A stretch of DNA of 64,000 nt from positions 16,746,287 to 16,810,286 of the forward strand of contig NC_049989.1 of assembly GCF_000003815.2 (NCBI RefSeq), read 5' to 3'. The notes beneath the pieces are model-generated. The model was not told the DNA's origin. It was given only the letters and a program-made list of their open reading frames with translations, and did no database searches. Shown one piece after another: positions 40,301 to 49,300 of this stretch. The stretch comes from Branchiostoma floridae (taxonomy: Eukaryota > Chordata > Leptocardii > Amphioxiformes > Branchiostomatidae). Numbering within the stretch: the first letter of the stretch is position 1; each line of letters opens with the position of its first letter. The translations under genes and the position numbers were made by a program.

Positions 40301-43300
40301 AGAAGGGCGTTAAGAACGGTTTGGTTAAATTGAGTGATCCATGCATTCATGCAGTCGTTGGTTGAACTAACCGCTTCCCTCGCCAATAATTATGTTTAAA
40401 GAATGAAATGCAAATATTGACAGCTGAAATATCATTTATTGCGTTTTTTCGTGTGACTTCCCCTTTGAACAGGCGTTTTGCTGCGGTCCAACAAATAGCA
40501 GCTAGCAGTGACATTAACTCAACGGTTAAGGCTAATTAACATAATCTATGTATAAAACGGAAATCACTTTGTACTCTAGTTTATGAAAAGCTGACACAAA
40601 TTTTAACCTGATACGATAAGCTCGATTATGTACTGCTTTACTCCGATAAATATAACCATATAAGTATATTTGAGTTTGATATAACTAAATTTTAACTACT
40701 ACGATGGCCACAGCTGCTATATAACATGCTATGCAGGTAGGTTTAAAAGGCTTGCGGCAGTAAGGATAAGACAAGAAGGACTTGATCCATTGAACCATTG
40801 AAGCATTGAAAAGAAACGAAGGGTTGAAAGACCCGCTTCTCCGGCCTCAGAGAAAATTAACACTGTTGTTTTTAGTTCACCGAGTGACCACCGCAATGAA
40901 AAAGCGACCAGTAAAGTTAAACTACCTCAGAAGTATCTCCATGTTATGTATATGTATAGTACCCTACCTGTACAAGTTGGAGAACTCCCAGTCCAGGTTC
41001 CATCGGCCTGACAAGTTCGTGAAGAATCACCAACAAGGCTGTAACCTGAGTCACACGTGAAGGTGGCCATGTCTGTGTAGGAGTTCCCGCCGCTCACGCC
41101 GCCGTTTGTTGGGGCTGTCAGTACGGAACACTGGACAGCTGTAAAACGACATGGAGTGTAAGTAATTCTTATTCACCATACTTAAGGTCTCATTGATGAG
41201 TTTCTTCTTCTTATAGACTTCTATGTTATAATTCGTGGTTTAAATGGGCGCGTTCAGAATGAAGCTACGTGGAATTTCAGGAGATTTTTCATTCTATGTC
41301 GAGCAAATGTACCCTATATCGTGGGAAAAAATTGCCAACGTAAACTATACGTAGGAACTTTTTTATAGCAATTACAAACTACGATTAGTCAATCCCCCTA
41401 AAGAAGGCACTTTTTCATGCTAGTGTACAACCGCACCACTCAGAACCCACGACTGTGTACCTCCGACCTAGCGCGCGGCTGCAAAACTTTACCTGCTAAT
41501 TTCTTCAATTATAAACAAGCTTTCACCAATCTAACTTTTGAGATCAGTTTCGCTGGCTGAAAGGGAATTTCTCACCGCTAAAAACATGCGTCCGCGCAGC
41601 CGTTTATTTTTTGGCTCGGATCTCGCGGAGTAATACATCAATGAGACCTAAGTATAAAATACTTCACATTAGAAAATACATATTGTATACATATGTTCTG
41701 GAGGGATACATGTAGACGATTTTTGTTCAAAATTTTAGATAGAATTGTTTTCTTCTTATTAGCAATTAATTGTTTTATAGCCCTCCTAGATTTCACCTAT
41801 ACATGTTGGTGAGCTTCCACTCCAAGTCAAGTCCGTCTGACATGTTCGTGTAGAACCGCCAACTAGGTTGTATCCTGAGTTACACGTGAAGGTGGCCACG
41901 TCTCCGAGGGAGTTGGAACCGCTCACCGCACCGTTTGTAGGGGGTGTCAGTGTGGGACATAGTCCAGCTAAATAAAGATGCTTAGATTAAGTAACACAAC
42001 TACAGACTTGAGAAATAAAAAAAAAACATCCAGAAATCTTATGTATTGATCTAAAAAAAAAAAACTTTCACCACACATTAATAAAACTGGGCGCGCACAA
42101 TAATAACTTTAGAAATTATCAAATCCGTTAATCAAATAACATGCTTTATTGTATTTAATGTGTTTAAAAATTGTGCTTCAATGGTGTTTCTTTTACTTCT
42201 TATCCTAAAGTTTTTAACCATTAAACTTTAAAGGAATTAGTTTTCTGCTGTCTTTGCCAGATGGAAGTAACTCTGGCCTTAACGATTTCGCAAATACGTA
42301 CATTATTCAACCATTTACTTTATATTCTAGTATTGCATTGGTAAAATGACGCTTACAAATTAGTATCGTAGTGCTGTATTCAGTTTGATTCCATTTACCT
42401 GCACACGTTGGTGAAGCTCCATTCCAAGTGGTGTCCGCCTGACAGGTAAGTGTAGCAGAGCCAGACAGGCTGTGACCTGAGTCACACGTGAAGGTGGCCA
42501 CGTCTCCGTAGGAGTTCCCGCCGCTCACGCCACCGTTTGTTGGGGCTGTCAGTACGGGACACTGGACAGCTGTAAAATTGCATGGAGTGTGAGATGATTT
42601 TTTCTCATTATTCTTAAACAATTAGGAGGTCGTCTAATCAACTACATAACCGTAGAAGGATAGACTATATTTTCCAGATTTAGCATTTAGTTCTTTAAAA
42701 TAGTTCATTGACTTGTCGAAGACAATGCAGCTGCCATTCTTTTTACATGGTACTCTTGGAGCACGTGTGTATCAATTGTTATAATAGGTCATTTTTTTTA
42801 AATTTTAAACAATTTATGGTAGATAATGCATTTTTGTTTGCAAGTTGTAAGTTATCGGTGATTTAATTTTGTGGAAGCGGAAAATAGAGCGTTAGCAATG
42901 GTTTTGACTTTAATGCATTTACAGTACTGTACTCTAATGCAGTCACATACTAAAACAGAGAACTCGACGCTCCTACAAATCAGCACTCGGAAACCACCTA
43001 TTGGTTACTCAGAAACTAGGTTGGCAAAAATGGACAGAACAGTCCACATTTTACTTTGACAGTGTTGGCGCGATCAACTGACATTGATATAACAGCATCG
43101 ATCCTCTGAATACCTAGTACATATATCGCTTTTCTACCACGATACTAGAAGTGGATTAATACAACAAAAAACTGTTCTTTATGTATTTAAGTGTCTTCGT
43201 AGTAGCAAGCAGATAAAAAGTCCATTATTATAATACTGTGACAATGTATAGCATGTACATGTTGCGAGAAGGGGGTGCCGTAGGTGGCAAGTGCAGAAGG

Positions 43301-46300
43301 CAGAAGAGGAAAAAAATCAACGGCGGTTTTTAGTTCATCGAGTGACCACCGCAATAACCGCGAGAAAAATTAACCATCGCAGAAGTTTCTGAATTTACAG
43401 CACGCTACCAGTACAAGTTGGTGAACTCCCAGTCCAGGTTCCATCGGCCCAACAAATTCGTACAGAGTCGCCAACCAGGTTGTAACCTGAGTCACACGTG
43501 AAGGTGACCATGTCTGTGTAGGAGTTCCCGCCGCTCACATCGCCGTTTGCAGGGGCAGAGAGTACCGGGCACTGTACAACTAACAGATAAAACCTATTAT
43601 TAAATTACAACCCCTCGGTAAGATCGCTATTGTACCAGATTTTCACCAAACATGTGCAACCCGTAAAGGCCCCTTCACACGATCGAGAAGCAGAATAAGC
43701 CGGGATGTCATCAGACTGAAGATTTTTTGTATATTCTTAGTAAGTACTCGAACTGCATTCTAGAACTTCTCACAGCATTCCATCTAGTCTTTTGTTCACA
43801 TTCTTGTGGCCGTCCCGGGTGTTTTGGTTATGTTCAAAATTGCCGAGGTGATTTTGAAGTGGGGAATTCTACGGCATTCCAAGATTATTGAAAATCATTC
43901 TGTACCCATTCAATGGTGAAGCGACCGTCCGTAAGGATGGGCACAGATATCTGGAATGCAGTATGAGTTTCTAGAATGCACTACGAATATTCATGAATAT
44001 ACAGGAATGCAATATATAGCTACAAATAACCGTGAGTTTTCATTCCGACTGTATTCTGGCTCATTCCGCTTCTCATGTGAAGAGTCCTATTATATTAGGT
44101 CCTTATGGAATTTCCACTGGAATGTGGCGCGAAGTTTGCAAATTCTTCATTTAGGCTGATCCTTATTGATTCCTTATGATTCGGTTTCAGTTTGAAGGTC
44201 CTACAGGCACCTGATAGCCAATTTTCACACACAAAACAGAACTAAAATAACAAAAATAACTATGTCGACAGAACATCAATACCGAATACTTATAGTAGGA
44301 TAACGTAAGGTTATAAAGATATCATTCAATGAAAAGTGAATACATTTGAAAATAGAATAATGCTTTGCAGAACGAATTAATTTTTACCCTGGGAACCAGA
44401 CTGAAGCCAGGGCCGGCATAGAATTTTTCGGCAGCCAAGGCAGGTCATCCCCATTGTATTAGGTAATCACTCCGGTGGGAATTGCCGGCCCAGAAACCCC
44501 CAACACTGTGTGACACCTCCCTGAAATGCTTATCTATTAAATGCCATAGGAAAAACTGTCAAACAGATTCTCTGATGACCATGGCTTAATCGTAGTTTTA
44601 ACTTAAAGGAATAAATTGTTCCGTAGTCACCCCCCCCCCACCCCCGTGTTTACACCCCCTTTCCACTCGACGGCGATCGGGCTGAGCTCTCACTGCGACC
44701 TAAATAGGATATGTGTAATCTTCACTTTATCACTTGGTATATCATACAAAACGTCAAAGTGTGATGAGAAGACAACAAAACACAAAAGGTGTAACACAAT
44801 GAGCGATCTGTCAAATTTTAGGTCGCAGAGGAAGCGCGGCGAGAGCGCCGTCCTAGTGGAAAGGGGATATAACGTCATTTTTACCTGCACATGTAGGGAC
44901 AGCCGCCGACCAGGTTGCGTCAGCTTGACAGGATATTGCAGAAGTGCCGACCAGATCGTAGCCAAAGTCGCACGTGAAGGTGGCCACGTCCTGATAGTAG
45001 TTCCCGCCGCTCACGCCACCGTTTGTAGGGGGTGTCAGGACGGGACACTGAACAGCTACAGACAAACGTAACCCGATGTTAAACAAAAATAGTAGTTTCT
45101 TTTACAACTATATCTGAACCAAACACCAGTGCAAAACAAATATTCCATATTATCATATAGCCAGATGGAGTTGACCAATCAGAGGCCCCCATTTCCTATG
45201 GGTTATCAGGCCGTAACCTGAAAAGTGGGCGGTTATTAGAATAACCGCCCACTTTTTGGACCGCACCATTGTAGAGGGGACAGGACGCTAATACTAGTGT
45301 TAAGTATTTATCGATTATATCTATTAAACAGCGTATTGTACTTTATTTCGAACAATTTATGTTAAAATACAACACAATTAAAAAGATTTAAATGATTCTT
45401 AAACAGAAAAAGATCAAACATGATTTTCAACACCCCCACTAAACAAACCCGAAGGTCAAATTTGGCCCAAACAAAATTTCCTTCTATTCCGGGTATTAGA
45501 ACACGAATCTTGTTCGATCTGACGTGATCGAACAGAACGGGCGTTCTATCGGGGGTCACCCGCGGTCATCCGCAGGTTGTTACAGTAAACACACAGAAAA
45601 CGCCCTGTGTCAGTTGGATAGGCTATATGTGTCAGTTGGATAGGCTATATGATAATAACGTTAATGCCCCGCCTTTTCCTCGGTGTATATGGTGAGATAA
45701 TCCCTGGTCAGGTGCGATAACCACCGAATAAACCACCGAGAGCGTAGCGAACTCGGTGGTTTATTCGGTGGTTATCACACCTGACCAGGGATTATCTCAC
45801 CATATACACCGAGGAAAAGGCGGGGCATTAACCCTTTATTATGCATTGATGTGGTGGGTCTTAACGATCACCTGATAATATAACACGGTGTATTCCGTAT
45901 CACTGTGGTACAAGCCTGACCACGGGAAGAATAGCCCGAAGGCCGGAGGCTGATCCGACCCGCAGGAGGGCTGGGGCCGAGGGTGATGCGGAATACATCC
46001 TGTTGTATTTTATTTATGTCATGCCCACCTGAGAAAACACATATTTCGATGCGAAATGCACCAGAAGTTGAGAAAATATTGTGTCCTCGGACAAACTATT
46101 GTATTAGAAATCTCAACCGTGTCGTATTCGGCATGTTCGAAATAGTTAGATTTACTAGAAGGAAGCCTGTGTAATATAAACTTAGAACCTGCATGTGTGA
46201 AGTTATCACACGGCCCAGAACACCCGTATCGAACGTTTTCGCGTCAAGGGTATAACATAATAGACCTATAGATCTCACCTGCACATGTTGGTGAGCTTCC

Positions 46301-49300
46301 ACTCCAAGTTAAGTCCGCCTGACATGTTCGTGTAGAACCGCCAACTAGGTTGTATCCGGAGTTACACGTGAAGGTGGCTGTGTCTCCGAGGGAGTTAGAA
46401 CCACTCACGGCACCGTTTGTAGGGGATGACAAAGTGGGACACAGTCCAGCTAAGTATAGATGTTAGAACAGACGCGTCATTGATTGTAATAAAGTGTTTC
46501 CAGTATCTATTTTTCCTGTCCCTAAGGTTTAATTGTGTTCTTTATTTCCTTTGTTGAGAAATTGCGCCTCACTGTGTTTTTTTAATCAGGTTTGTAGGGC
46601 CTGATGTTACCATCATGAAGATGAAGAGCGGCCCATAGCAATAACTGTAGCAGAATCTCTTCTTCCTAAGTCAGAAATGTCAAGCTTATGCAAGCTTGAC
46701 TTCGCTGACTCAATAGGTGAAGCAGGGGTTACGAGGCTGCTCGGGAAATTCCCATTTTGGCCGAAATGGTTTGATTCGCTCACATCGCACCATGTGGCAG
46801 GTTCTTTTACGTGCCCAGGGTATGGCTCTCCCCAGACACGGGATCTCCACTTAACGTTCTATCCGAGGGACGGCACTCATTTTCACCTTTTGCATTTTTA
46901 TATATCTTAAATTTTTGTTTCTTTAGGTGTCTCCGAAGAAGACCCAATGCCTGAAAGATTCTCAAACAACGAAGACAATAAAACTAACGGCTGAGGTAAC
47001 AGAGATATCTCATGAAGCATGATTCATCGACCAATGAACACGATTCTGTAGGAAATTAGACCTTTTTTACCTGCACAAGTTGGGAAAGCTGCACTCCAAG
47101 TCGCGTCAGCCTGGCAGCTAATTGGATTAGTGCCAACCACGTTGTAGCCCGAGTTGCAATAAAATGTGGCCGCGTCCGGGTAATTGTTGGAGCCGCTCAC
47201 CCCACCGTTTGTAGGGGATGTCAGAGCAGGGCACTGGACACCTATAGACAAACGTTTCCGGTGGTTAGACGTGTAAATACTTCGTTCGGTTTACATTACA
47301 CTTGTGTACAAACACATGTGTCATATAAGCAGAAAATTCTCGGTGATATTGAAGATGAATTTCACTTTATAATGGAATGCCCTAGATACGCAATTTTACG
47401 TAATGAGCTATTCACATTTCTCGAATCCAGTACAGCAAATTTCAAGAGACTCGATGCTACATCTATTTTGTACTTTAAGTAATAGTCGTTGCCATACATT
47501 GCACCATGTACAATCGTCGTGCGATAAAGTTGTTCTTGTCTGGGTAAAGGCCTCGAAAAAGAAAACGGTAATTGTATTGTCTTGACTATTGCCCAGAATG
47601 GTTTCGTTTCATTGCTTAAATCAAATCCATCCCATACATCAATATTTCCCTACCAAGCATTTGAAGCAAGAAACTTGACCCCAAACAAATGTTTTCATTC
47701 TGAGTGTTTTACCTGCACACGTCGGGAAAGCTGCCGACCAGGTGGCATCAGCCTGGCAGGATATTGTAGAAGTGCCGACCAGATTGTAGCCTGAGTCACA
47801 CGTGAAGGTGGCCACGTTCTGATAGTAGTTCTCGCCGCTCACGCCACCGTTTGTAGGGGGTGTCAGGGTGGGACACTGAACAGCTAAAGACAAACGTCAC
47901 CCTTTGTTAAAGTCACAATGGTCTGCTTTACATCTACTTATCAGTGCTTAAACCGTAAAGGAAGTGCATCATATTAGACAATTGTTATAACGCAATTTAT
48001 TGTTATAACACGTAAAAAAATGAACACAAAAACACCACGTTGTAATGATAAAACACGGTTTTCTCTACAGAGAAACCAAATTCATGTTGTCCGTACTTAG
48101 TGACTTATTTGATAGTTATTAAATAATGTCAAATTGCTCTACAGATCTGTAGATCTTAGTTTGGCTTTGATTTTGACTTTATTGACAATAAGACAAGTCA
48201 TTACATGGTTCTGCCTACGCAGCTTTCGGCTGGTACCGGCAGACCCTAAAAGATGCCGACGTACATACAAAGATTTCATCACGAAAAGCATTACAACATA
48301 GTACAATAAGAATAATCACTAACTAAAAATTGTCATGCATCTACAGGTATCAAAGAAATTGATCCATAGTACCATATGTAGCAATTGTAAATTTGTTTGA
48401 CAATTTTACCTGCACATGTTGGGAAAGCTGCATTCCAAGTGCCATCCGCCTGACAGGTAACCGGGTTGGTGCCAATCACGTTGTAGCCTGGGTTGCAGGA
48501 AAACGTGGCCTGGTCTTGATGCAGGTTGGAGCCGCTCACCCAACCATTTGTAGGGGATGTCAAATCAGGGCACTAAAAGACAAAAACAAATGGTTTAGAT
48601 TTCAAAACTTTTTTTTTTATTTTCTTATAATTAGCACACGATAATCTAGGTACCTACTTATAAATCCCCCCAAAAGCTTTAACAGAGGATTAACATGTTT
48701 GGTGCAGCAGGCATTTCATTCAAACTATTACTTGGTGTAAATTATTATACTGCTTGAAACGTCTGAAAGCAAATCAACGTATTCAGTTGCTTAATAAGCA
48801 ACCGTTTATGTGGGAGAAATATTTTCTTCAACAGTCGGTGATTGACCAAAGATATCACTACCCTAAGTGCGACTAAGAAAATGACATACCTTCTTATAAA
48901 AGCACCACATAGTATCAGGTATCGAATCATCATAACAGCAGCCCAAGTCATTTGTGCATTCTGTCGGTGGGATGAAAGGATAGCCACAATCTTGCCGCAC
49001 ATACGGATCATACGTGCATTCTGGTGACAACGCTGTGGTAATATGAAAAGGAAAGCTTGAAAGTCTTTTCTGACGTTTGTAATGCTTAGGTCACAACTGG
49101 AGAAATGGGCCTTGGCGGGTACTTCATGAGTTGTTTTCTGACGTGACCCCAATTTGACCCAGTGGGACACCCTGTGGCTACAGTGCTACATTTGGGCCCA
49201 GTAGGGCCCCAGATCTCTTTTTGAAACTCGTACCTAAAATCCACCTGGGAAAAACTGGTATCTGGCAGTCCTTTGGGACAAATTTGGGGCTTTCGGGTCA

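Noticed and set aside
32662-43579. Near-identical CCP exons as an assembly error
   Set aside because: Each exon has private substitutions, different donors and intron indels or unique insertions (MITE A, the RTE tail), so most copies are real. Only the three exact 862-bp units remain open to that doubt.
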